Shown: in pieces, positions 34,338 to 42,875 of the stretch
Numbering within the stretch: the first letter of the stretch is position 1
Layout: every line of letters starts with the position of its first letter
Source of the DNA: Paramagnetospirillum kuznetsovii
GTDB lineage: Bacteria > Pseudomonadota > Alphaproteobacteria > Rhodospirillales > Magnetospirillaceae
Reading direction: 5' to 3'
DNA length: 64,000 bases
Assembly (NCBI RefSeq): GCF_003284725.1
Contig: NZ_PGTO01000005.1
Coordinates: 124,001 to 188,000, forward strand
Notes under the pieces: model-generated
What the model saw: only the letters and a program-made list of their open reading frames with translations
What the model was told of the DNA's origin: nothing
Databases searched by the model: none
Translations under genes and position numbers: made by a program

Positions 34338-35309
34338 ATGAGCCAACGTCTCGATCCGAACCCGGTAGAGCCCGACGAAGCCGGTGCCCGGCTGGACAAA
34401 TGGCTGGCCGCGCATCTTCCCGAGCTTTCGCGCACCCGCATCAAGTCGCTGATCGAGGAGGGGCAGGTCAGCTCGGCGGGCGTCACCATAGCCGACCCCT
34501 CGCATAGGGTCAAATCCGGCCAGTCCTATACCGTGGGCGTGCCGCCCGACCGTCCCGCCGAGCCCGAGGCCCAGGCCATCGCCCTGGACGTGGTCTATGA
34601 GGACGAGGACTTGATCGTCATCAACAAGCCCGCCGGCATGGTGGTGCATCCCGCGCCGGGTAATCTGGACGAGACCCTGGTCAACGCCTTGCTGGCCCAT
34701 TGCGGCGAATCCCTGGCCGGGATCGGCGGCGTCAAGCGTCCCGGCATCGTCCATCGGCTCGACAAGGACACCAGCGGGTTGATGGTGGCGGCCAAGACCG
34801 ACATCGCCCACCGCTCGCTGTCGGCCCAGTTCGCCGCCCATAGCCTGGAGCGGGCCTATCAAGCCCTGGTCTGGGGCCTGCCCAATCCCAGCAAGGGCGA
34901 GATCGAGGGCAATATCGGCCGCAATCCCCGCGACCGCAAGAAGATGGCCGTGGTCAAGGGCGGCGGCAAGACGGCGCTGACCCGCTACGAGGTGCTCAAG
35001 ACCTTCGGCGGCGGTGCCGTCAGTCTGGTGGAATGCCGCCTTGCCACCGGGCGCACCCACCAGATCCGCGTCCACATGACCAGCAAGGGGCATCCCCTGG
35101 TGGGCGACCCGGTCTATGGCCGGGGGCGGGCGGGCAAGATCGCCGGACTTTCACTCGAGGCGCGACAGGCCTTGGCTGGTTTTTCGCGCCAGGCGCTACA
35201 TGCCTACCTACTTGGTTTTTCGCACCCGACCAAAGGAGGTATGGTTCGGTTCGAAAGCAGTATGGCACCTGATATCAATGCCCTGATCTCTACTTTAGAG
35301 GAAATGTAA
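34338..35309 (+). CDS. rluD: RluA-family 23S rRNA pseudouridine synthase (RluD-like)
   Basis: About 323 aa from the ATG at 34338; frames 34260 and 34302 are also open but would extend into the divergent gene. S4-like N-terminal domain (ARLDKWLAAHLPELSRTRIK) and RluA catalytic domain with IVHRLDKDTSGLMVAAKTD carrying the catalytic Asp, and TGRTHQIRVHM. RluD modifies helix 69 of 23S rRNA; RluC/RluA alternatives cannot be fully excluded. Confidence 0.92.
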   Translation: MSQRLDPNPVEPDEAGARLDKWLAAHLPELSRTRIKSLIEEGQVSSAGVTIADPSHRVKSGQSYTVGVPPDRPAEPEAQAIALDVVYEDEDLIVINKPAGMVVHPAPGNLDETLVNALLAHCGESLAGIGGVKRPGIVHRLDKDTSGLMVAAKTDIAHRSLSAQFAAHSLERAYQALVWGLPNPSKGEIEGNIGRNPRDRKKMAVVKGGGKTALTRYEVLKTFGGGAVSLVECRLATGRTHQIRVHMTSKGHPLVGDPVYGRGRAGKIAGLSLEARQALAGFSRQALHAYLLGFSHPTKGGMVRFESSMAPDINALISTLEEM

Positions 35310-35438
35310 GATTGTATATACTTGAGCTGTGGGCTGTGACATTCTGACTTCCATGGAGCGACGTCGCCGGTCTGGTGTCTTTTGGCGCCCGCACGGGAAA
35401 CAAGGGAACACCCTTCGCGTCGTAAGAGGAGAAAGACA

Positions 35439-36329
35439 ATGTCGGCTATTGCTTCCAGTCTGTCGCTCGCGCCCGAAGGCAACCTTTCGCGTTATCTGCA
35501 AGACATCCGCAAGTTTCCCATGTTGCTGCCAGAGGAGGAATACCAACTGGCCAAGCGGTTCCGTGAGCACGGTGACATCGCTTCGGCCGACAGGTTGGTG
35601 ACCAGCCATCTGCGTCTGGTGGCCAAGATCGCCATGGGCTATCGCGGCTATGGCCTGCCGCTGGGCGAACTGATCTCGGAAGGCAATGTGGGCATGATGC
35701 AGGCGGTCCGCCGCTTCGATCCGGAGCGCGGCTTTCGCCTTGCCACCTATGCCATGTGGTGGATTCGCGCCGCCATCCAGGAATACATCCTGCATTCCTG
35801 GTCGCTGGTGAAGATGGGCACCACCGCCGCCCAGAAGAAGCTGTTCTTCAACCTGCGCAAGCTCAAGGGGCAGATGCAGGCCATCGAGGAAGGCGACATG
35901 TCCGCCGAGAATGTGGCCAAGATCGCCCATAATCTGGCCGTCACCCCGGAAGAGGTGATCAGCATGAACCGCCGACTATCCAGCCCCGATCACTCACTGA
36001 ACGCTCCGGTCCGCATGGATGGCGAGGGCGAGTGGCAGGACTGGCTGGTCGACGACCACGAGGACCAGGAGTCCGAATTGGGTGAGCGCGAGGAACTGGG
36101 CCAGCGGCGTCAGATGCTGACCTCGGCCCTCGCCGGGCTCAACGACCGCGAACGGGCTATCCTGACCAAGCGCCGCCTGTCGGAAAGCCCCGCCACCCTG
36201 GAAGACCTGTCGCAGCATTACGGCATCTCGCGCGAGCGGGTGCGCCAGATCGAGGTGCGCGCCTTCGAGAAGCTGCAAAAGTCGGTCAAGGGCGCCGCCG
36301 CCGCCATGGAGGCGGGAACGCTGCGCTAG
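35439..36329 (+). CDS. rpoH: Heat-shock sigma factor RpoH (sigma-32)
   Basis: 296 aa; ATG at 35439 with AGAGGAGAAAG upstream. Sigma-70 family regions 1.2 (LSRYLQDIRKFPMLLPEEEY), 2 (HLRLVAKIAMGYRGYGLPLG, RFDPERGFRLATYAMWWIRA), the RpoH box (AAQKKLFFNLRKLKGQM), 3, and 4.2 (EDLSQHYGISRERVRQIEVR). Directs transcription of chaperone and protease genes after heat or envelope stress. Upstream 130 bp is the control region; I could not place a convincing heat-shock type promoter in it. Followed by a large palindrome shared with the convergent gene. Confidence 0.96.
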   Translation: MSAIASSLSLAPEGNLSRYLQDIRKFPMLLPEEEYQLAKRFREHGDIASADRLVTSHLRLVAKIAMGYRGYGLPLGELISEGNVGMMQAVRRFDPERGFRLATYAMWWIRAAIQEYILHSWSLVKMGTTAAQKKLFFNLRKLKGQMQAIEEGDMSAENVAKIAHNLAVTPEEVISMNRRLSSPDHSLNAPVRMDGEGEWQDWLVDDHEDQESELGEREELGQRRQMLTSALAGLNDRERAILTKRRLSESPATLEDLSQHYGISRERVRQIEVRAFEKLQKSVKGAAAAMEAGTLR

Positions 36330-36343
36330 ACCGTGTCGTCGGT

Positions 36344-36405
36344 GCGGGCGGGACGCCCGCGCTCCAAGAGGTTGCGCCACTTTGGAGCGCGGGCGTCCCG
36401 CCCGC
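36344..36405. repeat. Perfect 24-bp inverted repeat between convergent genes
   Basis: Arms GCGGGCGGGACGCCCGCGCT+CCAA (36344-36367) and its exact complement (36382-36405), 14-nt loop. Each arm is itself partly palindromic (GCGGGCG...CGCCCGC). No T-run. It sits between rpoH and the convergent membrane-protein gene and shares GGAGCGCGG and CGTCCCG strings with 1368-1420. Confidence 0.8.
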
Positions 36406-36426
36406 GTTCCGCCACGCCATTTCCCA

Positions 36427-36927
36427 TCAGGTCTTCTTGGCGACCTCGTCGCCCCATTCGTCGATCAGCTTCTTCTGGGCCGCCTTCAGGTTGTTGACCC
36501 GGCGCTGGCTGCTGGACGCCAGATAGCTGGCGACCATGGGCGGCATGGCGGCGTAAAGGCCCCAGCCCAGGGCGGCGCAGCCATATGCGGTCATCAGCAT
36601 CAGGGGATCGGTCACCATGCGCAGCGCCTCGTCCAGGGTATGGACGCCAAACCACAGGCCGAACAGATAGGGGAACAGGCCGGAGAAATTGAGGCCGCCG
36701 ACGCAAAGGAAAGCGTATTTGTTCGGCCCCTTCTCGGTGGCCCAGGATCCCAGGGTCGGCAACATGGTGAAGAAGATCAACACCGCCGACGGCAACGAGA
36801 ACGGCACCAGGGCGGCCAGGATGGCCAGCACGACGCCCTTGTTGACGCCGAGTCCGCCTTTGCCGCCCTTCTTGGCCGCCGCTGCCGCCTTGGCCTGCGC
36901 TACCGCCGATACCTGCTTCTTCGCCAT
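36427..36927 (-). CDS. Hypothetical membrane protein, 166 aa
   Basis: Lys/Ala-rich cytoplasmic N terminus (about 1-28), then roughly four hydrophobic segments: VVLAILAALVPFSLPSAVLI, AFLCVGGLNFSGLFPYLFGL, LMLMTAYGCAALGWGLYAAM and MVASYLAS, and a basic tail (QRRVNNLKAAQKKLIDEWGD). No known domain. Convergent with rpoH, same strand as the dehydrogenase gene that lies upstream. Confidence 0.75.
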   Translation of the reverse strand: MAKKQVSAVAQAKAAAAAKKGGKGGLGVNKGVVLAILAALVPFSLPSAVLIFFTMLPTLGSWATEKGPNKYAFLCVGGLNFSGLFPYLFGLWFGVHTLDEALRMVTDPLMLMTAYGCAALGWGLYAAMPPMVASYLASSSQRRVNNLKAAQKKLIDEWGDEVAKKT

Positions 36928-36995
36928 GGCGGAATCATGGCATCTCGTCGCCGGATTGGCAATGCACCAGGGCGTATGGCGCTATGACCGGCGCA

Positions 36996-37967
36996 TCACG
37001 CGACGCTCCAGCGCGGTTGCCTGCCGGAAAAGAAGTCATCCAGATTGGCGATGGCATCGAATCCCATCTGGTCGCGGGTCTCCACCGTGGAGGTTCCGAT
37101 ATGGGGCAGCAGGGTGGCGTTGGGAAGCTCCAGATAGCGGCGGTCGAAATCGGGCTCGCCGGTGAAGACATCAAGACCGGCGGCGGCAAGCCGTCCCTGG
37201 CGCAACGCCTCGATCAGGTCGTCGTCCACCACCTGATCGCCGCGGGCGGTATTGATCAGGATGGCGCCGTCGGGCAGCCAGGACAAGCTTCGGCGGTTGA
37301 TCTGGCCCATGGTCTCGGGGGTGCTGGGCGTGTGCAGCGAGACGATCCGGCTGGCGCGGAACAGTGCTTCCAGGGTGGGGTGGAAGACGGCGCCGTCTTC
37401 CAGATCGGGGGACAGGCGGTTGCGCTGGTGATAGGCGATGGTCATGCCGAAGCCCTTGGCCCGTTTGGCCACCGCGCGGCCGATGCGGCCCATGCCGACG
37501 AGGCCGAGAACCTTGCCCCCCGGATCGGTGCCCAACTTGTCCCAGGCGTTCCAGGCGCCCCAGCCGCCGGATCGCAGGATGGCCTGATGCTCATGCGCCC
37601 GCCGACAGGCGGACAGCAGCAGCAGCATGGCCAGATCGGCGGTGGCCTCGGTGGTGGCGTCGGGGGTATAGGCCAGCGTGATGCCGCGTTGGCGGGCGGC
37701 GGCCAGATCCAGGTGGTTGGTGCCCACCGAATAGGTGACGATGATCCGAAGTCCGGCGGGCAGGCGGCCGATCAGGGCCGCGTCCATGCGGTCGGTCAGG
37801 CAGACCAGCAAGGCGTCGGCCCGGTGCCGCTCCACCCGCTCGATGATCTGGTCGGGGGTCAGAACGGAATCCTCCGGGTTGGACAGAACCTCGAACAGCG
37901 AAGCGGCCCGGGCTTCCACCGATGGCGGCAGGCGGCGGGTGATGACGAGGCGCGGTTTGGCGGTCAT
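36996..37967 (-). CDS. D-2-hydroxyacid dehydrogenase (glyoxylate/hydroxypyruvate reductase-like)
   Basis: 323 aa. NAD(P)-binding Rossmann motif VLGLVGMGRIGRAVAKRAKG; the substrate-binding and catalytic Arg in NTARGDQVVDDD, Glu in GLDVFTGEP and the catalytic His in LLPHIGTSTVETRDQM. YSVGTNHLDLAAA is also characteristic. Reduces 2-oxoacids such as glyoxylate using NADH or NADPH (substrate not fixed by sequence). The catalytic Arg-Glu-His set is complete. Confidence 0.9.
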   Translation of the reverse strand: MTAKPRLVITRRLPPSVEARAASLFEVLSNPEDSVLTPDQIIERVERHRADALLVCLTDRMDAALIGRLPAGLRIIVTYSVGTNHLDLAAARQRGITLAYTPDATTEATADLAMLLLLSACRRAHEHQAILRSGGWGAWNAWDKLGTDPGGKVLGLVGMGRIGRAVAKRAKGFGMTIAYHQRNRLSPDLEDGAVFHPTLEALFRASRIVSLHTPSTPETMGQINRRSLSWLPDGAILINTARGDQVVDDDLIEALRQGRLAAAGLDVFTGEPDFDRRYLELPNATLLPHIGTSTVETRDQMGFDAIANLDDFFSGRQPRWSVA

Positions 37968-38130
37968 GGCGGCGATCCTTCCGGCGGAACGGGCGATGCG
38001 TCACCCTAGCGCAAACCAAAGCCCGTCAGAAGGATGACACCGGCAAAAAGGACGTGTAATTTGACGCCGCCCGTTGCGCCGCGCAGAGGCGAGGCCGGTC
38101 TCAAATCGTTCAAACCCGTTAAGGTGACGC

Positions 38131-38721
38131 GTGTTCCTCCTCATCGACAACTACGACAGCTTTACCTACAACCTCTGGCACTATCTGGGGGAACTGGGGG
38201 CCGAGGTGGAGGTGCGGCGCAACGATGCGCTGAGCGTCGATCAGGTCATGGCCATGCAGCCCCAGGGCATCGTCATCTCGCCCGGTCCTTGCGATCCCGA
38301 CCGCGCGGGCATTTGTCTCGAGCTGATCGCCCGCGCGGCCGGGACCATTCCGCTGTTCGGCGTCTGCCTGGGCCATCAGGCCATCGGTCAGGCCTTCGGC
38401 GGCAAGGTGGTGCGTGCCCCCAAGCCCATGCACGGCAAGGTGGACGATATCCTCCACGATGGAACCGGCGTCTTCGCCGGACTGCCCAGCCCGTTCCGCG
38501 CCACCCGCTATCATTCGCTGGTGCTGGAGCGCGACGGCTTCCCCGATTGCCTGCATCCCTCCGCCTGGACCGCCGACGGTCTGGTCATGGGCCTCGCCCA
38601 CAAGACGCTTCCCATCTGGGGCGTTCAGTTCCATCCCGAAAGCATCGAGACCGAGCACGGCCATCATATGCTGCGCAACTTCCTCGACTTCACCAAAACC
38701 CGTACCGGACACGCCGCCTGA
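38131..38721 (+). CDS. trpG: Anthranilate synthase glutamine amidotransferase component (PabA/TrpG)
   Basis: 196 aa, GTG start with AAGGTGA upstream. Class I amidotransferase: LLIDNYDSFTYNL, GIVISPGPCDPDRAGI, the nucleophile Cys in GVCLGHQAIGQAF, YHSL, and the His/Glu in GVQFHPESIETEHG. Supplies ammonia to TrpE or PabB, neither of which is in this window. First of five overlapping genes trpG-trpD-trpC-moaC, then moeA. Confidence 0.95.
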   Translation: MFLLIDNYDSFTYNLWHYLGELGAEVEVRRNDALSVDQVMAMQPQGIVISPGPCDPDRAGICLELIARAAGTIPLFGVCLGHQAIGQAFGGKVVRAPKPMHGKVDDILHDGTGVFAGLPSPFRATRYHSLVLERDGFPDCLHPSAWTADGLVMGLAHKTLPIWGVQFHPESIETEHGHHMLRNFLDFTKTRTGHAA

Positions 38722-39788
38722 TGCCCCCTTCCGCTGCTATTCCCGCTCCCGCGCCCGTCACCCTGGCCCTGATGAAGGAAGTGCTGGGTCGTCTCGCCGT
38801 CGGCGCCACCCTGTCGGAGGCCCAGGCGGAAGAGGTGTTCGACGTCATCATGTCGGGCGACGCCACCCCCGCCCAGATCGGCGGCCTTCTGATGGCGCTC
38901 CGCGTGCGCGGCGAGACGGTGGAAGAGATCACCGGCGCGGCACGCATCATGCGGGCCAAGGCCCTGAAGATGGACGCCCCCGATGGCGCCATCGACATCG
39001 TGGGGACCGGCGGCGACGAGGCGGGAACCTATAATATCTCTACCGCCGCCACCTTCGTGGTGGCCGCCTGCGGCGTGCCGGTGGCCAAGCACGGCAACCG
39101 GGCGGTGTCCTCGAAATCGGGGGCCTCGGACGTGCTGACGGCGCTGGGCGTCAACATCAATGCCGATTTCGCCCTGGTGTCCGAGACGCTGTACACCAAC
39201 AATGCCGGTTTCCTGATGGCGCCACGCCACCATAACGCCATGCGCCATGTGGGCGGTCCGCGCGGCGAATTGGGGACGCGCACCATCTTCAACCTGCTGG
39301 GGCCGCTGTCCAATCCCGCCGGGGTGAAGCGTCAGGTGGTCGGCGTCTTCGCCGTCCAATGGGTGGAGCCGCTGGCCAAGGTGCTGGGCCATCTGGGCAC
39401 CGAGCGCGCCTGGGTGGTGCACGGCTCCGACGGGCTTGACGAATTGACCACCACCGGGCCATCCAAGGTGGCTGAGTTGAACAACGGCGAGGTCAAGGTC
39501 TTCGTGGTCAATCCCGAGGATGCCGGGCTGAAGCGGGCGACGCCCGACCAGTTGAAGGGGGGTGATGCCAACGCCAACGCCGCCGCGCTGATGGCGGTGC
39601 TGGCGGGCGAGAAGGGGGCCTATCGCGATATCGTGGTGCTGAACGCCGCCGCCGCCCTGGTGGTGGCCGACAAGGCGGCCGACATCGCGGCGGGCGCCCG
39701 GCTGGCGGAACAGGCCATCGATTCCGCCGCCGCCGCCCAGGTTCTGGCGCGCATGGTCGCCATCACCAATCGGAGCCTCGAGTCATGA
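38721..39788 (+). CDS. trpD: Anthranilate phosphoribosyltransferase
   Basis: 355 aa from the ATG at 38721 overlapping the trpG stop (TGATG). GTGGDEAGTYNISTAATFVV binds PRPP, KHGNRAVSSKSGASDVL and NARTIFNLLGPLSNPA-like (GTRTIFNLLGPLSNPAGVKR) motifs follow; length fits. Second step of tryptophan synthesis. Confidence 0.96.
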   Translation: MPPSAAIPAPAPVTLALMKEVLGRLAVGATLSEAQAEEVFDVIMSGDATPAQIGGLLMALRVRGETVEEITGAARIMRAKALKMDAPDGAIDIVGTGGDEAGTYNISTAATFVVAACGVPVAKHGNRAVSSKSGASDVLTALGVNINADFALVSETLYTNNAGFLMAPRHHNAMRHVGGPRGELGTRTIFNLLGPLSNPAGVKRQVVGVFAVQWVEPLAKVLGHLGTERAWVVHGSDGLDELTTTGPSKVAELNNGEVKVFVVNPEDAGLKRATPDQLKGGDANANAAALMAVLAGEKGAYRDIVVLNAAAALVVADKAADIAAGARLAEQAIDSAAAAQVLARMVAITNRSLES

Positions 39789-40585
39789 GCACCGTTCTCG
39801 ACAAGATCTGTGACGAAAAGCGCAAGCAGGTGGCCGAGCAGAAGGGCCGCCGCAACATCAAGGAACTGCTGGACCGCGCCAAGGATCAGGCGCCGCCGCG
39901 CGGCTTCGCCCTGTCCATGGAACGCCAGGTCGCCAAGCTGGGCTATGGCATCATCGCCGAGATCAAGAAGGCCTCGCCCTCGGCGGGCGTGATTCGCGCC
40001 GACTTCAAGCCCGACCTGCTGGCCCGCGCCTATCAGCGCGGCGGGGCGGCCTGCCTGTCGGTACTGACCGACCATAAGTTCTTCCAGGGCTCGGAAGCCG
40101 ATCTGGGCGCCGCCCGTTCCGCCTGCGACATTCCGGTGCTGCGCAAGGATTTCATGGTCGATCCTTATCAGATCGTGGAATCCCGGGCGCTGGGCGCCGA
40201 TTGCGTTCTGCTGATCGTCGCCGCCTTGACCGATGCCGAATTGTCGCAGATGGAAGACATCGCGCTCGGCTACAACATGGACGTGATTCTGGAAGTCCAT
40301 GACGAGGCCGAGATGGAGCGGGCCTTGAAGCTGAAGTCGCCGCTGATCGGCATCAACAACCGCGACCTCAAGATCATGAAGACCGACCTCGCCACCACCG
40401 AGCGGCTGCTGCCCATGGTGCCCAAGGGCAAGGTGGTGATTTCGGAAAGCGGCCTGGAAGGCCCCGGCGATCTCAAGCGCATGGCGGCGGCCGGGGTGTG
40501 GCGTTTCCTGATCGGCGAGGCATTGATGCGCCGCGCCGATGTGGAGCAGGCGCTGAAGGTGCTGCTGGCCGGCGCCAATGTCTGA
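39785..40585 (+). CDS. trpC: Indole-3-glycerol phosphate synthase
   Basis: 266 aa, start overlapping trpD by 4 bp (ATGA). TIM barrel with [65 protein letters not shown] and [13 protein letters not shown], the standard catalytic Lys, Glu and Asn set. Monofunctional, as in other Alphaproteobacteria (no TrpF domain). Confidence 0.96.
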   Translation: MSTVLDKICDEKRKQVAEQKGRRNIKELLDRAKDQAPPRGFALSMERQVAKLGYGIIAEIKKASPSAGVIRADFKPDLLARAYQRGGAACLSVLTDHKFFQGSEADLGAARSACDIPVLRKDFMVDPYQIVESRALGADCVLLIVAALTDAELSQMEDIALGYNMDVILEVHDEAEMERALKLKSPLIGINNRDLKIMKTDLATTERLLPMVPKGKVVISESGLEGPGDLKRMAAAGVWRFLIGEALMRRADVEQALKVLLAGANV

Positions 40586-41057
40586 CGATCTCACCCATTT
40601 CGACGGCGACGGCAATGCGGTGATGGTCGATGTCTCGGCCAAGGCCGAGACCGAGCGGGTGGCGGTGGCGCGGGGCTCCGTTGTCATGAAGCCGGAAACC
40701 GCCGCCCTGATCGCCAAGCGCGGCATGAAGAAGGGCGATGTCCTGTCGGTGGCGCAACTGGCGGGAATCATGGGCGCCAAGCGCACGCCCGACCTGATCC
40801 CCCTGTGCCATCCGCTGGCGCTTTCCTCGGTTTCGGTGGAGCTCTCCCTTGATGAGGCGGCCTCCGCCGTCCATATCGAGGCGGTGTGCAAGCTGGTGGG
40901 CCGCACCGGCGTCGAGATGGAAGCCTTGACCGCCGTCACGGTCGCCGCGCTCACCGTGTACGATATGTGCAAGGCGGTGGACAAGGGCATGCGGATCGAA
41001 AATATCCGCTTGGTCCGCAAATCCGGCGGCAAGTCGGGATTGTACGAGGCGGGCTGA
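40578..41057 (+). CDS. moaC: Cyclic pyranopterin monophosphate synthase
   Basis: 159 aa; start lies 8 bp inside trpC. Motifs [55 protein letters not shown] and [20 protein letters not shown] are diagnostic. Converts the MoaA product to cPMP in molybdopterin synthesis. Coupling to trp genes is common in this class. Confidence 0.96.
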   Translation: MSDDLTHFDGDGNAVMVDVSAKAETERVAVARGSVVMKPETAALIAKRGMKKGDVLSVAQLAGIMGAKRTPDLIPLCHPLALSSVSVELSLDEAASAVHIEAVCKLVGRTGVEMEALTAVTVAALTVYDMCKAVDKGMRIENIRLVRKSGGKSGLYEAG

Positions 41058-41071
41058 CATTCAATCGCTTC

Positions 41072-41173
41072 CGTCATCCCCGCGGAAGCGGGGATCCATG
41101 GCGGGTGCGAAGGCCCGTCCTTTCATGGTGCGTTCCATCGGGGAGATGGATTCCCGCTTTCGCGGGAATGACG
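41072..41173. repeat. Inverted-repeat element of the CGTCAT...ATGACG family (moaC-moeA spacer)
   Basis: Begins CGTCATCCCCGCGGAAGCGG then GGATCCATGG, and ends GGATTCCCGCTTTCGCGGGA then ATGACG. Same family as 44619-44721 and 48206-48309. Inserted between moaC and moeA, separating two genes that would otherwise be close. Confidence 0.8.
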
Positions 41174-41196
41174 GCTGTAGTTGGCGAGGCGGAATA

Positions 41197-42387
41197 ATGA
41201 TTTCAGTGGACGAAGCGCGGGCGACGGTGCTGGCGGGGGTCAAGCCGGTGGCGGCCGAGACGGTCGGGCTGGCCCAGGCGGCCGGTCGGGTGCTGGCGCA
41301 GCCCCTGGCGGCGCGGGTGTCGCATCCGCCGGTTCCGGTCTCATCCATGGACGGCTATGCCCTGCGTGCCGCCGACCTCGCCGCGCCGCCCACCCGCCTG
41401 TCGGTGATCGGCGAATCCGCCGCGGGCTCCCCCTTCGACGGAGTGGTGGGGCAGGGACAAACGGCCCGCATCTTCACCGGAGCGGCCTTGCCCGCCGGGG
41501 CGGATGCGGTGGTGATGCAGGAAGACTGCGAGCGCGACGGCCAATCCGTGACCATCAAGACCCAGGTTCCGGCGGGAAAATTCATCCGCCCGGTGGGCCT
41601 CGACTTCAAGACCGGCGATGTGCTGTTGGAGGCGGGCGCCGTGCTCGACGGCCGCGCCATCGGCCTGGCGGCGGCCATGAACATTCCCTGGGTGTCGGTG
41701 CGCCGACGCCCCCGCATCGCCATCCTGTCGACCGGCGACGAGATCGCCATGCCGGGCGAGCCATTGGGGCCCAGCCAGATTCTGGGCTCCAACGGGCCGG
41801 GACTGGCGGCCTTCGTGGGCATGGAGGGGGCCGAGGCGGTTCATCTCGGCATCGCCCGCGACAGCCGGGAATCGCTGGATTCCATGATCGCGGCGGCGGC
41901 GGGCTGCGACCTGCTGGTCACCACCGGCGGCGCCTCTGTGGGCGATTACGATCTGGTCAAGGACGCCCTGGCGGCGGCGGGTCTGGCGTTGAACTTCTAC
42001 ACCGTGGCCATGCGGCCGGGAAAGCCGCTGATGTTCGGCGATCTCAAGGGCGTGCCGGTCCTCGGCCTGCCGGGCAATCCGGTCTCGGTGATGGTCTGCG
42101 CCGTTCTGCTGGTGCGGCCCATGATCCGGACCATGCTGGGCCTGCCCAGCCACACGGAAACCGTGGCGGTCCGGCTGGGCCGCGACTTGCCCGCCAATGA
42201 TATTCGCCAGGATTATCTGCGCTCATCGCTGGCAAGCGCCGATGACGGTGCCCAGGTGGCGATTCCGTTCGAGAAGCAGGACAGCGCCGTGTTGTCCGGC
42301 ATGGTCCGCGCCGCCTGTCTGGTGATCCGACCGCCCTTCGCCCCGGCGGCCAAGGCAGGCGACATGGCGCGGGCTATTCCGCTGTAA
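41197..42387 (+). CDS. moeA: Molybdopterin molybdenumtransferase MoeA
   Basis: 396 aa from the ATG at 41197 (GGCGGAA upstream). PVSSMDGYALRAADLAAP near the N terminus, GAALPAGADAVVMQEDCERD, RRPRIAILSTGDEIAMPGEP, TTGGASVGDYDLVKDAL, KPLMFGDLKGVPVLGLPGNP are all family motifs. Inserts molybdate into adenylated molybdopterin. Window also encodes MoaC and MocA. Confidence 0.95.
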   Translation: MISVDEARATVLAGVKPVAAETVGLAQAAGRVLAQPLAARVSHPPVPVSSMDGYALRAADLAAPPTRLSVIGESAAGSPFDGVVGQGQTARIFTGAALPAGADAVVMQEDCERDGQSVTIKTQVPAGKFIRPVGLDFKTGDVLLEAGAVLDGRAIGLAAAMNIPWVSVRRRPRIAILSTGDEIAMPGEPLGPSQILGSNGPGLAAFVGMEGAEAVHLGIARDSRESLDSMIAAAAGCDLLVTTGGASVGDYDLVKDALAAAGLALNFYTVAMRPGKPLMFGDLKGVPVLGLPGNPVSVMVCAVLLVRPMIRTMLGLPSHTETVAVRLGRDLPANDIRQDYLRSSLASADDGAQVAIPFEKQDSAVLSGMVRAACLVIRPPFAPAAKAGDMARAIPL

Positions 42388-42775
42388 GAGTTCCCAGAAT
42401 CCAGGGAATATAGGCGCGATCGGCGCTTTCGATATGGCCGCTCAGCCAGTCCGACAGATCCTCGGCGATGCTCTTGTGCAGATCGGGATGCCCGGTTTCC
42501 GCCCATTGGGCGCGCAATCGTCTGACCTTCTCCCGGAAATACTGATGTAGCGCCTTGTGTTCGGCAAGATCCGGGTAGCCGCTGTCGAACATCAACGATT
42601 CTTCAAGGGCGAAGTGCTCTATCACATAGCGCTCGAGAATCTTGATCTGGGTATCGACCAGGTCCGCGTCGCAATAGCCAGCCGACAATACCCCAATGAC
42701 ATCGGCCAAAGCACTGTGAGCCCGGTCGATGTCCGGGTGTCCGATGGCATGGGGGGCGCGGCGGGGAGCCGACAT
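42374..42775 (-). CDS. Bacteriohemerythrin-like protein
   Basis: 133 aa, single hemerythrin domain: IGHPDIDRAHSAL (His), HFALEESLMFDSGYPDLAEH (His, Glu, His), KALHQYF (His) and HIESADRAY (His, Asp) supply the diiron ligands in the usual order. Reversible O2 binding, sensing or delivery is the family role. Its stop lies within the end of moeA (14-bp convergent overlap). Stand-alone domain, no output module. Confidence 0.9.
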   Translation of the reverse strand: MSAPRRAPHAIGHPDIDRAHSALADVIGVLSAGYCDADLVDTQIKILERYVIEHFALEESLMFDSGYPDLAEHKALHQYFREKVRRLRAQWAETGHPDLHKSIAEDLSDWLSGHIESADRAYIPWILGTLTAE

Positions 42776-42875
42776 TATTGTTGCACCTCAGTCATATTCA
42801 AGAATGAAGTATAAACGGCCAGCATTGGGGCGCAATTGGTAAGATTACCAACCCATGCCTAAAGACATAGCGATC

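Noticed and set aside
35310-35438. Heat-shock type promoter before rpoH
   Set aside because: CTTGAG at about 35322 suggests a -35 box, but no matching -10 box at 13-18 nt spacing was found.
38034-38720. N-terminal extension of trpD over trpG
   Set aside because: The frame is open but the translation is Arg/Pro-rich noise; trpG is coded there in another frame and trpD homologues start near 38721.
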